Source of the DNA: G965232465 sp965276005
GTDB taxonomy: Bacteria > Pseudomonadota > Alphaproteobacteria > JAQWUY01
Direction: 5' to 3'
Length of the DNA: 64,000 nucleotides
NCBI GenBank assembly: GCA_965276005.1
Contig: OZ254962.1
Location: forward strand, 2,232,001-2,296,000
Part shown: positions 18,807-27,593 of the stretch, one piece after another
Numbering within the stretch: position 1 is the first letter of the stretch
Layout: each line of letters begins with the position of its first letter
Made by a program: the position numbers and the translations under genes
Notes under the pieces: generated by a model
Databases searched by the model: none
Told to the model about the DNA's origin: nothing
Seen by the model: only the letters and a program-made list of their open reading frames with translations

Positions 18807-19763
18807 TTAGCACTTTGCGGTGTCCACATTGTTTATGATGCTGTGGATGCTGAGTTTATCGGGCATTTGTGGGGAGGTGATTTTGGGGGCTTGTCCTCCG
18901 GATTGTACGGTTGTGTCCATGCTGTCGTATATATGTTTTGTATAGTCGCATACGACTTTAAATAGGGGGGCGGTACCTTTGGCGGTGGACATATCAAGGG
19001 CGACAATATTGGCTAGCACTTGTTTTGTTTCTGGTGTAATATCTGTTTTACCATAGTGTTGTAACATACATACAACCACATCCACCAAAGGGCGAAACGG
19101 TTCCATAAGGTCGTCTACTAGGCACATGGAATTTTTCTTATTTTTGTGGTGTAATCCAATAGTTGGATGTAATCCTGCCCCACATACTGCCCGTGCGGTC
19201 AAAGACCGTAAAATCGTGTAGCCATAATTTAACAAACTGTTTACTCCCTCAAGGCTGGGGTTACGGCGAAACCCATTGCCCAATAAGAACTTCCAATATA
19301 CGGATGCAGCACTGCCTTCTGCGTTGGTTTTATCGCCAGATTTTACTTGTCTTGCATAGCCTTTTATAATTTCTATGCCTTCGCAATCGCACATGTGCAA
19401 TGCCCATGCTTGGTTTAAGATTTTGTGCTGGACAATTTGTTTCCAGATGTTGTTTTTGGTGGTGTCTTTAGTGGCAATTTGCGTGCGAAATCGCTCTGAT
19501 TGGGCGTGGTGTCCGCTAACGGGCAGTACAAAAGCGACCGGCGTATAACGGGTGCCACAAATGGCAAACGATATGCCTTTGTCCATACACGCCTGTATCA
19601 GGTTCGACGAATGGGTACAGCCAAACCCCGTCACCACAATACCCAATATAGTATCAAAGGGAATTTGGGCAACCACCACTTTATCTTCGGATATTTGCAG
19701 AAACCCCCGATATTTAGACAAGTGCTTATTAGGGGTGGCAATTTCAATTATTTGTCCTATCAT
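18807..19763 (-). CDS. cas1: CRISPR-associated endonuclease/integrase Cas1
   Basis: 318 residues. The N-terminal beta region ends before VSGHHAQSERFRTQ; the alpha-helical catalytic domain follows. Likely metal ligands are the Glu of NAEGSAASVYWKFLLG, the His of AGLHPTIGLHH and the acidic residues of CLVDDLMEPFRP, in the order expected for Cas1. It integrates new spacers with Cas2. An AAGGGGAT ribosome site precedes the ATG, 28 bases from the cas9 stop, so it is transcribed with cas9. Confidence 0.95.
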   Translation of the reverse strand: MIGQIIEIATPNKHLSKYRGFLQISEDKVVVAQIPFDTILGIVVTGFGCTHSSNLIQACMDKGISFAICGTRYTPVAFVLPVSGHHAQSERFRTQIATKDTTKNNIWKQIVQHKILNQAWALHMCDCEGIEIIKGYARQVKSGDKTNAEGSAASVYWKFLLGNGFRRNPSLEGVNSLLNYGYTILRSLTARAVCGAGLHPTIGLHHKNKKNSMCLVDDLMEPFRPLVDVVVCMLQHYGKTDITPETKQVLANIVALDMSTAKGTAPLFKVVCDYTKHIYDSMDTTVQSGGQAPKITSPQMPDKLSIHSIINNVDTAKC

Positions 19764-19791
19764 TGTCGTATCCCCTTTATGTTTTAGTGTG

Positions 19792-22700
19792 TTATTTTAT
19801 GCTCTGTTCGTGCCACAAGCCACTAGGGCTGATGTGTATTTTTTTGGGTGAAAATTGTTTTATGGTATTCATACTGGTTTCTAAATACCCATTTTGTTTG
19901 GTACTAACTGCACTATAAGGAAATGGATTTTTTTCTGGGTGGTACTTTTTGATTGCTCTACTAGCAACATTTGCTTCATTATGATGTGCTAAAAATATAG
20001 CACCTCTTACATTCATTTTTACCACACGCATAATATGTTTTCTATCTTCAAAATACATAGATACAAGATTATTTCTTTGTAACCGCATAATCCTTTTAAA
20101 TTCAGGATGTTTTTGTTTCCACTGAGGCACGAAATTTGGTTGATTGGCATGATAAGTTTGTACCACTTCCCCCATCCACTTATCGGGATTTTTCGGATCG
20201 ATATAAATGTCGATTGCCCAATTGTTACCTCCTATTACATACTTGGTGCCAATTTTGATAAGGTTGAGTTTTTCTTGTAGTACTCTTATCTTATGTATAC
20301 CGGTATCTGTAATAAATTTTTGTAGCCAATCGTCTTGACGGTCGGCAAAATGAAAGCGGTCTAATAGATCTTGCCTAATGATAGGATCCCGGATTTCTCT
20401 TATTTTCTTTTCATTGTTGAAATTATCCAGTGTTACAGGTTTGCGAATAACGAATTGTTGTTTATGCGTTGGGTTGCCTTTTTTATCCACTAGTACTTTT
20501 TTTGTGCGACCATAAAATGTTTCTTCGTGTAGTTGTCCTTCGGGGTATGGGTCGGGTTTGTGGGATATGACAATTTTGTCTATGGAGTCTTTCACATCGT
20601 CCCTGAAACTATCCCACGGGGTATCGAATCCTGATAACAATTTTTTTTCGTCGTCAAAATTTTGTCCCGAAAGATGGGCGATTTTCTGTAACATACCACG
20701 GGTGGTACAGCCAATAACCACCGCATCGATAGCATGGTGGCGGTGGTCGTTGCGGTTTTTCTCGAACACATTGCCTTCAGATTTTTTGTGCAACACTTCG
20801 TCCAACCCCCATTTGCCCCGCAACATAGCGGTTAATTGTCCGGGTATCACATGAATTTTGTCTTTGTGAATAACCAAGCCCAGATATTTTTTTGCCACCT
20901 TTGATAAATATCGGGTGTCGTTTAGCTGTCGTTCTTGTATAAACGACCCATCTGCGTATTTATCCATAGCCGTTGGACTAAATCGCCGTGCTTTATTTTT
21001 GGGCAAGTGCTGGGCACGAGTATAAACATCGTCCCAATCGTATCCATCGGGGCTGGTGCCAAATGCCTCATAGGGCGACCTATTGCCCTTAAAGCGGTTT
21101 GCTGTCCGCATTGCCACAGTTTTATTAGCAGGGTTATCGTCAAGGGTACGGGCATAGGGAAGAATATGTTCAATTTCCACACTGTCGCTAAATAACATGT
21201 GCTTACTAATCTGCGTACCTGTATAGGGGCATTTTCTATTATTGATATTGTCCCAATCCAATTCATACCACAATCGCATCCGCAAGCGGTTTTCACGGTC
21301 ATTTTCTAAGCCCAATTCTGCCAGTTCTTTTGCCCATTTATCGTTGTTATCTTTGTTTTCTTTTTGCCGTTTTTTATAGGCATCTTTCTGTTTTTTGTTA
21401 TTTTTTAAATCCCGAGCAAACTCCACAGTGGCAAAATCGGGTTTGCCATGTATGCGGATAATGTCATTTACCACCGCTTGCAGCTGTACCAAGCCGATAT
21501 GTACAGTGGGATTGGCAATCCGTCCCCAAGTTTTAATGTCCTGCAAATGTGGCGGTAATTTTTGCGTTTGCGAATCGCTTGGATCCCCATGACCGCCCGT
21601 ACAGTGTTCCGGTAACTCTTGGGCATAATAGGGCAGTTTGTCCCGTGACCCATCGGTCTTGTTTAAGTCGCTGTGGTGTTTGTCCGGGTATACTTCTGGT
21701 ATCGCCATATCATATCGCAATCCTTGGTCTAGCATAACGGGTTGTAAATCGTTTAGGGCCTTTTCACACAAATTGCCATAGCCATCGGGCATAGGAGCAT
21801 TTAAAACTCTGTTGGCAGTGTCAATGTCTAAATTAAAGTCGTCCTGTAATTTTTGCAAGGCTTGGTCATCGTCCAAGGTGTCCGTGTCCAATAATACTTT
21901 GACAAGGTCGGTTTGTTTTTGTATATCCCATGTATCCCACTTATCAGATAGGGGGGCATCTTTTTTGGCTGATAATATATAAGCGGTTTCATTGCCATCA
22001 AAGCCTTTACGGGTATCGCTTTCAAAATTTAATTGCCATCGGTCATCGGCGATAACCCCTGCTTTTAACAAAGCGGTTTTTATTTGTTTAAAGCTTTGGT
22101 TTTTGCCCGATGCCAAGTTTTCATATACCGTGCGAAACACGGTGGGGGCTTTTTTGATAATTTTATGGTCGTATCCCTGTGGGTCGATATAGGCAAGGTT
22201 TACCATATCTTGTACAATGCGAAAATTTTGGTATATGGGTAATGCTTTGCTTGCCCGTATTTCGTCCGCAAACAAGGTACATTTACCAATATGCTCTTTT
22301 TTACTTTTTAACGGGCGTTGGTGGAATATGATATGGCGTATGGTATCGTATGCGTCTTGTGTATAGACATCAGGGGAATAGGTTTTTTGTTTTTGCCAAA
22401 TTTTATCGAACTCCTCTTCAAGCATCTTGCGTTGGCGGTAAAATTCAAATTCGAATGCACTGCCTGTATTGCTGATATTACGGATTTTTACCGGTTCACC
22501 TTGTTGCTGTCGTTTATGTAAATATTCGCCAATGGTTTGAGAGTTGTCCTTTAGTAACAACTGTTGTGTATTTTCGATGGCTGTTTGAATGGCACCGCCT
22601 TCTTTGTTATCGCCTTGTTGCTTGCGATTCGATTTAAAGCCTCTGCCTTGATTGATGTGGAAAAATGCCCGTCCGATGTGGTGTGGGGGTAACGGGTCGT

Positions 22701-23028
22701 ATAAAGCGTTCCGCCTTAACTCATAGGGATTTAATGATGCCAGTTTCTTACGCTCCGCTTCATCCGCTGGCATAAAACCGTATTTTACCAAGTACTTTAT
22801 TAGGGCTTTTCTGCGTTGCACCGTACGGTCTTGGCGGCGGCGAGCGGAACGGGCGGATTGGCGTTTTTGATTTAGGGGGGCTTCGCTTTTATCGTCCCGC
22901 CCGCTGGAAAATATCCGCACGCCAGTTGTTATAATGCCTTCGGGTTCGCCCTCTGCGTCTGTTGCCAATAATGCCCAACCGATGGAAGTGGTGCCCATGT
23001 CTATGGCAAGTCGTGTATATTTTGTCAT
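19792..23028 (-). CDS. cas9: CRISPR-associated endonuclease Cas9, subtype II-C
   Basis: 1078 residues, the compact II-C size (N. meningitidis Cas9 is 1082). RuvC-I is AIDMGTTSIGWAL with Asp10. An arginine-rich bridge helix (RQSARSARRRQDRTVQRRK) follows at about residues 55-75. RuvC-II is FATVEFARDL with Glu536. The HNH domain has CPYTGTQIS and EIEHILPY with His621. RuvC-III is HHAIDAVVIG with Asp768. All catalytic residues therefore appear intact. The C-terminal 300 residues should bind the PAM. Guided by crRNA and tracrRNA, it would cleave invading DNA. The start has a GGAGAG ribosome site; the promoter overlaps that of the divergent tracrRNA. Confidence 0.98.
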   Translation of the reverse strand: MTKYTRLAIDMGTTSIGWALLATDAEGEPEGIITTGVRIFSSGRDDKSEAPLNQKRQSARSARRRQDRTVQRRKALIKYLVKYGFMPADEAERKKLASLNPYELRRNALYDPLPPHHIGRAFFHINQGRGFKSNRKQQGDNKEGGAIQTAIENTQQLLLKDNSQTIGEYLHKRQQQGEPVKIRNISNTGSAFEFEFYRQRKMLEEEFDKIWQKQKTYSPDVYTQDAYDTIRHIIFHQRPLKSKKEHIGKCTLFADEIRASKALPIYQNFRIVQDMVNLAYIDPQGYDHKIIKKAPTVFRTVYENLASGKNQSFKQIKTALLKAGVIADDRWQLNFESDTRKGFDGNETAYILSAKKDAPLSDKWDTWDIQKQTDLVKVLLDTDTLDDDQALQKLQDDFNLDIDTANRVLNAPMPDGYGNLCEKALNDLQPVMLDQGLRYDMAIPEVYPDKHHSDLNKTDGSRDKLPYYAQELPEHCTGGHGDPSDSQTQKLPPHLQDIKTWGRIANPTVHIGLVQLQAVVNDIIRIHGKPDFATVEFARDLKNNKKQKDAYKKRQKENKDNNDKWAKELAELGLENDRENRLRMRLWYELDWDNINNRKCPYTGTQISKHMLFSDSVEIEHILPYARTLDDNPANKTVAMRTANRFKGNRSPYEAFGTSPDGYDWDDVYTRAQHLPKNKARRFSPTAMDKYADGSFIQERQLNDTRYLSKVAKKYLGLVIHKDKIHVIPGQLTAMLRGKWGLDEVLHKKSEGNVFEKNRNDHRHHAIDAVVIGCTTRGMLQKIAHLSGQNFDDEKKLLSGFDTPWDSFRDDVKDSIDKIVISHKPDPYPEGQLHEETFYGRTKKVLVDKKGNPTHKQQFVIRKPVTLDNFNNEKKIREIRDPIIRQDLLDRFHFADRQDDWLQKFITDTGIHKIRVLQEKLNLIKIGTKYVIGGNNWAIDIYIDPKNPDKWMGEVVQTYHANQPNFVPQWKQKHPEFKRIMRLQRNNLVSMYFEDRKHIMRVVKMNVRGAIFLAHHNEANVASRAIKKYHPEKNPFPYSAVSTKQNGYLETSMNTIKQFSPKKIHISPSGLWHEQSIK

Positions 23029-23065
23029 ATTATGCTCTCCATTCTGCTATTAATACATGTTTGGT

Positions 23066-23093
23066 AGTATAATCATAAAAAAATAGTTGACAA
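23066..23093 (-). promoter_or_regulatory. Promoter of the cas9-cas1-cas2 operon
   Basis: On the minus strand TTGTCA (23093-23088) and TATACT (23071-23066) are separated by 16 bases, 38 bases before the cas9 ATG. The -35 box shares five bases with the -35 box of the tracrRNA promoter on the other strand. Confidence 0.65.
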
Positions 23094-23115
23094 GCGAAAA
23101 ATACAATGCTAGTAT
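23087..23115 (+). promoter_or_regulatory. Promoter of the tracrRNA gene
   Basis: Consensus TTGACA at 23087-23092, a 17-base gap and TAGTAT at 23110-23115. The expected start is near 23121-23123, immediately before the anti-repeat. Confidence 0.75.
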
Positions 23116-23120
23116 GCTTT

Positions 23121-23210
23121 CAACATGTTAGAAAAGGCGGTCAATTCGTTAATAAGTGGATTTATTCGCAAAAATCGATAGGGGGATGTTCTGCATCCCC
23201 CTTGTGTTTT
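23121..23210 (+). ncRNA. tracrRNA
   Basis: The start of this RNA is the reverse complement of the CRISPR repeat with a few changes. Bases 23122-23135 (AACATGTTAGAAAA) pair with repeat positions 18-31, and 23139-23148 (GGTCAATTCG) pair with repeat positions 5-14. A 3x3 internal loop lies between, and two G-U pairs occur. This is about 24 pairs, nearly the full repeat. A weak AT hairpin (AATAA/TTATT) follows, then a strong hairpin at 23181-23201 and a T-rich end. It would form the guide duplex loaded in Cas9. It is divergent from cas9 and convergent with the methyltransferase gene. Confidence 0.9.
23181..23210 (+). terminator. tracrRNA terminator, possibly bidirectional
   Basis: GGGGGATG pairs with CATCCCCC around a five-base loop, followed by TTGTGTTTT on the plus strand. 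On the minus strand the same stem is followed by TATCGATTTTT and lies 20 bases after the methyltransferase stop, so it can serve both transcripts. Confidence 0.8.
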
Positions 23211-23220
23211 CGAGAGTGTA

Positions 23221-24114
23221 TCAGCCCCGTCTGCGGCGACCACCCCGGCGGTTACCCGTGCCTTCTGCGGACGGTGTGCGGTTGTTTTTGATCCAGTGCA
23301 TACAATCCGGATCGTTACCGGCGATGACATCTGCACTTTTGACGGCGTGCATTTCCGCTTGGTGACAGGGGTTCATAATGGCACTGGTCATACCTGCCCC
23401 GATTGCCATAGATAAGAATGCGGCGTTAATGTGGGTGCGATTTGGCAAACCAAAACTGACATTCGACGCCCCGCAGGTGGTGTTGACTTTGAGTTCTGTT
23501 CGCAACCTACGGATTAAATGCAGGGCTGCCGTCCCTGCATCGCCCCACGCCCCGACCGGCATAATCAGCGGATCGACTACCACATCACAGGGCTTAATAC
23601 CGTAATCTTGGGCGTGGTTGACAATCTTTTTTGCCACAGCGAATCGCACATCTGGATCCCGGGAAATACCTGTTTCGTCATTCGATATGGCAACCACTGC
23701 ACAGTCGTATTTTTTCACCAATGGCAACACCCGTTCCATTTGTTCCGGCTCCCCTGTTACCGAGTTTAACAACGCCCGCCCTTTGTACACGGACAAGCCT
23801 TTTTCCAACGCTTCGACAATCGAACTGTCGATACACAGAGGCACATCCGTAAGCGATTGAATGTGTGTAATGGTATCTGCCAGTATTTGCGGTTCGTCCG
23901 CAAGGGGGATACCGGCGTTTACATCTAACATAGTCGCCCCTGCTGCTACTTGTGCCATGACATCGGCGGTTACCGTATCATAAATGGCGTTTTTCATGTC
24001 TTCGGCAAGTTGTGTACGCCCTGTGGGGTTAATGCGTTCGCCGATAACGCAAAACGGCTGGTCAAACCCCATGATGATTTCTTTGTTGGCAGAGGCTAAA
24101 ACTGTACGAGTCAT
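23221..24114 (-). CDS. Methyltetrahydrofolate:corrinoid methyltransferase-like (pterin-binding) protein
   Basis: 297 residues with the TIM-barrel pterin-binding pattern: GERINPTGRTQL near the N terminus, TMLDVNAGIPLADEP, PLCIDSSIVEALEKGL, LLNSVTGE and DVVVDPL. These match the AcsE/MetH methyltransferase branch rather than true dihydropteroate synthase. It would move a methyl group between tetrahydrofolate and a corrinoid protein; no corrinoid protein is visible next to it. The C terminus ends in an arginine- and glycine-rich tail (NRRGGRRRRG), which is unusual. The true start may be the internal ATG of MGFDQPFCVIGER, because the first 14 residues are poorly conserved in type. Confidence 0.8.
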   Translation of the reverse strand: MTRTVLASANKEIIMGFDQPFCVIGERINPTGRTQLAEDMKNAIYDTVTADVMAQVAAGATMLDVNAGIPLADEPQILADTITHIQSLTDVPLCIDSSIVEALEKGLSVYKGRALLNSVTGEPEQMERVLPLVKKYDCAVVAISNDETGISRDPDVRFAVAKKIVNHAQDYGIKPCDVVVDPLIMPVGAWGDAGTAALHLIRRLRTELKVNTTCGASNVSFGLPNRTHINAAFLSMAIGAGMTSAIMNPCHQAEMHAVKSADVIAGNDPDCMHWIKNNRTPSAEGTGNRRGGRRRRG

Positions 24115-24224
24115 AAAAAATTATCCTTTTGCTGTTAATAATGGGTGAAAAATAGTATATTTTGCGATATTATGCAATTGAATATTTATTATAGCCCACG
24201 CAAAAATAACGGAGAACCCTAAAT

Positions 24225-25328
24225 ATGCCATCACCTACCCCCGAACAGTCCGCAGTAAAATCCGGTATGGAAAAAATCACCAAAATTTCTATTGTCATAA
24301 TTTTGGTTGCTATGTTTATACTGTTTAAGCTGTTGTTTGGCGGCGGGGCTTCCGGGGACGGAGTGATTGTGGGCAGAACTATGGGAACTTCGTATCAGGT
24401 AAAGTACTGGTACAAAGATGTAAAAAAAGTCCCAGAAAACGCCGCCCTACAGACGCAAATAGAAACCGTATTACAGGGTATTAACGATGAAGTATCGACT
24501 TGGAACAAAAACTCTACCATATCCAAATTTAACCAATCGACAGCTACAGATTGGCAATCGGTGAAACCGTTTTTTGCCACTATGGTGGCACAATCTATTG
24601 CCGTGTGTCAAGCGTCTTACGGGGCGTTTGATATTACGGTGGCACCGCTGATCGATGTGTGGGGGTTTGATGCCAAAGGACGCATCGAAACCAAACCCGA
24701 TGCCCAAGTCTTAGCCAATGCCCTAGATAAAATTGGCTGTGATAAGATCGAGGCGGACACGCAAAAATCACAGATTCGAAAAACCGACCCCGCCGTACAC
24801 ATTAACCTATCGGCAATCGCCAAAGGCGATGGGGTCGACCAAGTGGCAGAGGTTTTAAAACAACACGGTATCGTTAATTACATGGTGGAAATTGGCGGTG
24901 AAATTGTCGCATCTGGCACCCGTTTAGATGGCAATGCGTGGAAAATCGGTATCGAAAAGCCGGACACCGCAAACCGCAGCGTACAAAGCGTATTGCCGAT
25001 CAGTAACATAGGTATGGCAACCAGCGGCGATTACCGCAATTACTTCGAAGCAAATGGGGTGCGCTATTCCCACATCATCAATCCCCAAACAGGTATGCCC
25101 ATATCCCATAAATTGGCAAGTGTAACCGTGTTGGCAGACACTTCCCGCACCGCCGATGTATGGGCAACGGCGTTTTTTGTATTGGGCGAAGGACGGGGAT
25201 TGCAGCTGGCAAACAAAAACAAACTGCCGCTGATGATGATTGTACGGGGCGACAGCGAAACCACTCCCTACAAAATCATAACCAACAGCCATTGGGATAC
25301 CTACACAAAACAACACGGTATGCCATAA
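24225..25328 (+). CDS. apbE: FAD:protein FMN transferase (ApbE family)
   Basis: 367 residues. An N-terminal membrane anchor (ISIVIILVAMFILFKLLF, residues about 22-39) is followed by the ApbE domain: GRTMGTSYQVKY, VSTWNKNSTISKFN, DITVAPLIDVWGF, INLSAIAKGDGVD, YMVEIGGEIVASG and the metal-binding region SHIINPQTGMP ... VLADTSRTADVWATAF. It attaches FMN to threonine of partner flavoproteins such as Nqr/Rnf subunits, or handles FAD outside the inner membrane. Many homologues are lipoproteins; this one is anchored by a helix. GGAGAA precedes the ATG. No obvious partner lies next to it. Confidence 0.92.
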   Translation: MPSPTPEQSAVKSGMEKITKISIVIILVAMFILFKLLFGGGASGDGVIVGRTMGTSYQVKYWYKDVKKVPENAALQTQIETVLQGINDEVSTWNKNSTISKFNQSTATDWQSVKPFFATMVAQSIAVCQASYGAFDITVAPLIDVWGFDAKGRIETKPDAQVLANALDKIGCDKIEADTQKSQIRKTDPAVHINLSAIAKGDGVDQVAEVLKQHGIVNYMVEIGGEIVASGTRLDGNAWKIGIEKPDTANRSVQSVLPISNIGMATSGDYRNYFEANGVRYSHIINPQTGMPISHKLASVTVLADTSRTADVWATAFFVLGEGRGLQLANKNKLPLMMIVRGDSETTPYKIITNSHWDTYTKQHGMP

Positions 25329-25366
25329 TTTTATCTGGGGGCGGGTACAGATTGTAACCCTATAAC

Positions 25367-26140
25367 CTAGCTTGTGTTAGGTATGTGTGCTTGTCCCTGT
25401 CCGCAACAGGGGCAAGTGGGGTTTTTCTGGGTTTGATAGGTTTTAAACTGCATAGTTTGGGTGTCGATGGTTAGGATTTTGTTGTACAGTACGCCGTTTA
25501 GGCGTAAAATTATCTTTAATACTTCGGTGGCTTGCAGAGTGCCTATGACCCCCGCCACACTGCCCAAGACGCCGGCGGTTTCGCATGTTGTGGCGTGCTG
25601 TGGAGCGGGGGCGGTTGGGAATGTGCATTGGTAGCAGGCGGTGTTTTTGCCCACGCACAACAGCTGCCCACAAAACCCTTGTAACGATCCGCTTACTAGA
25701 GGTTTTTGTGTCCTTACTGCCACACGGTTTATGGCATATCGGCTGGCGAAGTTATCGGTAGCGTCTACTATTATATCGTATGTTTTTGCCACTTTTGCAA
25801 ACTGTGTTTCGTCCATACGGGTATGGTGCGTGTGTACGATTGTTTCCGATCGCAAGGCGGCTATACTGTCTTTGGCGGAGGACACTTTTGCAGTCCCCAC
25901 ATCGTATTCTGTGTGTAGTATTTGCCGTTGTAGGTTGCTAATGTCCACCGTGTCGAAATCGACAATGCCCAATGTTCCCACCCCGCATGCGGTTAAATAC
26001 AACAGTATGGGCGATCCCAACCCACCGACCCCGACCACTAATACTCTGGCATCGAACAGCTTCTGTTGTCCGTCCGCCCCCACCGCATCCATGACGATAT
26101 GGCGAGCAAAGCGGTGTTGGTCTGCGGCGGACAACGACAT
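25367..26140 (-). CDS. MoeB/ThiF/HesA family E1-like adenylyltransferase
   Basis: 257 residues. The nucleotide-binding loop VLVVGVGGLGSPILLYL, the Arg of SNLQRQILH, the DATDNFASRY motif and CxxC pairs (YQCTF; CPCCG) mark this family. It adenylates the C terminus of a small ubiquitin-like sulfur carrier (MoaD or ThiS) for molybdopterin or thiazole synthesis. The gene follows cysK on the same strand with a 14-base gap, which links it to sulfur supply. Whether it serves MoaD or ThiS cannot be decided here. Confidence 0.88.
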   Translation of the reverse strand: MSLSAADQHRFARHIVMDAVGADGQQKLFDARVLVVGVGGLGSPILLYLTACGVGTLGIVDFDTVDISNLQRQILHTEYDVGTAKVSSAKDSIAALRSETIVHTHHTRMDETQFAKVAKTYDIIVDATDNFASRYAINRVAVRTQKPLVSGSLQGFCGQLLCVGKNTACYQCTFPTAPAPQHATTCETAGVLGSVAGVIGTLQATEVLKIILRLNGVLYNKILTIDTQTMQFKTYQTQKNPTCPCCGQGQAHIPNTS

Positions 26141-26154
26141 TTTATGACAGACAG

Positions 26155-27081
26155 TTAAATGCCATCGAACAACGGCGTCGATTGATACCGTTCTGCTGTG
26201 GATGCTACAATTGCTACAATGCGTTTGCCGGCGTTTGCGGGCATTTCGGACAATTCTAAGGCGACCGCAATGGTTGCTCCAGACGAAATGCCTACGGGCA
26301 GCCCGTCGCTTTTTGCAACTGCCCGGGCGGTGCTGAAAGCGGTTTCGTTTGCCACTTGGTAGACCTTGTCGACAACGGTGCTATCATAATTTTCTGGTAT
26401 AAAGCCCGCCCCGATGCCTTGAATCTTATGAGGACCCGGACGCCCGCCCGACAATACGGGGCTGTCTTCTGGTTCGACAGCAATAATCTGTACCGCTGGG
26501 TTGTGGTGTTTTAATACTTTCCCTACACCGCTGATCGATCCGCCCGTACCTACACCGGTAACGAAAATATCCACTTTGCCGTCCGTATCCCGTAAGATTT
26601 CTTGGGCGGTGGTGGCTTCGTGAATGGCGGGATTGGCAGGGTTTTCGAATTGTCCGATGGCAGTATAGCCCTCAGATTCCAATTCTTTTGCCCGGGCAAT
26701 GGCACCACTCATACCTTTTTCGGGGGGGGTTAATTCCAGATTTGCCCCTAAGAATTTGAGCATTTTACGGCGTTCCAACGACATGGATTCAGGCATCACC
26801 AAAGTTAAATCCAATCCTTTTGCCGCCGCCACAAACGCAAGGGCAATCCCCGTATTTCCAGAAGTAGGCTCGACCAGCTTGACATTGTCAAGTGCCACGC
26901 CAGATTTTTCAATAGCGTTTAACATGGCAAGACCGATACGGTCTTTGACACTGGATAGGGGGTTAAAAAATTCCAGCTTTAGGGTGATTTCCGCATTGCC
27001 CTTGTTTAGGTTGTTTAACCGCACTAACGGGGTATTGCCGATAACATCTAATATAGAATCATAAATTTTGTTGTGTTGCAT
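26155..27081 (-). CDS. cysK: Cysteine synthase A (O-acetylserine sulfhydrylase)
   Basis: 308 residues from the ATG at 27081, which has a GAGGT site; the frame is open 30 codons further upstream but that part looks non-coding. NPLSSVKDRIG holds the PLP lysine, EPTSGNTGIALA the substrate loop, and VGTGGSISGVGK the phosphate-binding glycine loop. It makes cysteine from O-acetylserine and sulfide in the cytoplasm. It sits between an Rrf2-type regulator gene upstream and a MoeB/ThiF gene downstream on the same strand, suggesting a small sulfur-metabolism operon. Confidence 0.95.
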   Translation of the reverse strand: MQHNKIYDSILDVIGNTPLVRLNNLNKGNAEITLKLEFFNPLSSVKDRIGLAMLNAIEKSGVALDNVKLVEPTSGNTGIALAFVAAAKGLDLTLVMPESMSLERRKMLKFLGANLELTPPEKGMSGAIARAKELESEGYTAIGQFENPANPAIHEATTAQEILRDTDGKVDIFVTGVGTGGSISGVGKVLKHHNPAVQIIAVEPEDSPVLSGGRPGPHKIQGIGAGFIPENYDSTVVDKVYQVANETAFSTARAVAKSDGLPVGISSGATIAVALELSEMPANAGKRIVAIVASTAERYQSTPLFDGI

Positions 27082-27104
27082 AATGTACCTCACTTTACCT
27101 TTTG

Positions 27105-27563
27105 TTAAATTACATAGTCTAAATTTTTTGGGGCAGAAGCGTGTACCCCTTTTTCCCGTGCCACATCGCACAAATCTTGCAAGCTAACGGATGCGAGTTT
27201 TTCCATATTTTCCCGTGCCATTTCCTGCCACAAGGGTTTTAGGATTTTTTTCGACAAATCAGACCCATTTTCTAAATTGTACAGATTTTCCCGTCCTTCC
27301 AGTTCGTCGACCACTTGGACAATTTCATCCAGTGTAATTTTCCTGCGTTCTCGTGCCAAGTGGTATCCGCCCTTTGGTCCACGGGTGCCTTTTAAAACCT
27401 GTTTGCGAACCAGTTTTTGTAACACCTGTTCCAAATACCGGCGGGGGATATTATGGCGATCGGCAATGTCTTTACTTTGCACGGGGTCAAACGAAGTATG
27501 ATAGGCTATATCCAGTACCGCCTCCACCGCAAACATAGTTTTTTTGCTTAACTTTAAAACCAT
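27105..27563 (-). CDS. Rrf2-family transcriptional regulator (CymR-like context)
   Basis: 152 residues. A winged helix-turn-helix (QSKDIADRHNIPRRYLEQVLQKLVRKQVLKGTRGPKGGY split over residues about 30-68) is typical of Rrf2 proteins. The three-cysteine iron-sulfur site of IscR is absent; I see one cysteine only (LCDVAR). It therefore resembles CymR-type regulators of cysteine metabolism, which fits its position 23 bases upstream of cysK. Likely autoregulated with cysK. Confidence 0.85.
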   Translation of the reverse strand: MVLKLSKKTMFAVEAVLDIAYHTSFDPVQSKDIADRHNIPRRYLEQVLQKLVRKQVLKGTRGPKGGYHLARERRKITLDEIVQVVDELEGRENLYNLENGSDLSKKILKPLWQEMARENMEKLASVSLQDLCDVAREKGVHASAPKNLDYVI

Positions 27564-27593
27564 TTTTATGTGTTCCTATATATTGTTTCCATA

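Noticed and set aside
18487..23028. Subtype II-A or II-B
   Set aside because: No csn2 or cas4 is present between cas1, cas2 and the array, and Cas9 is the compact 1078-residue form.
23221..24114. Dihydropteroate synthase (folP)
   Set aside because: The motifs fit the methyltetrahydrofolate:corrinoid methyltransferase branch better, and no folate-synthesis genes are adjacent.
26155..27171. Longer cysK starting at 27171
   Set aside because: The extra 30 residues are basic and unrelated to the family, and overlap the end of the regulator gene; the ATG at 27081 has a ribosome site.
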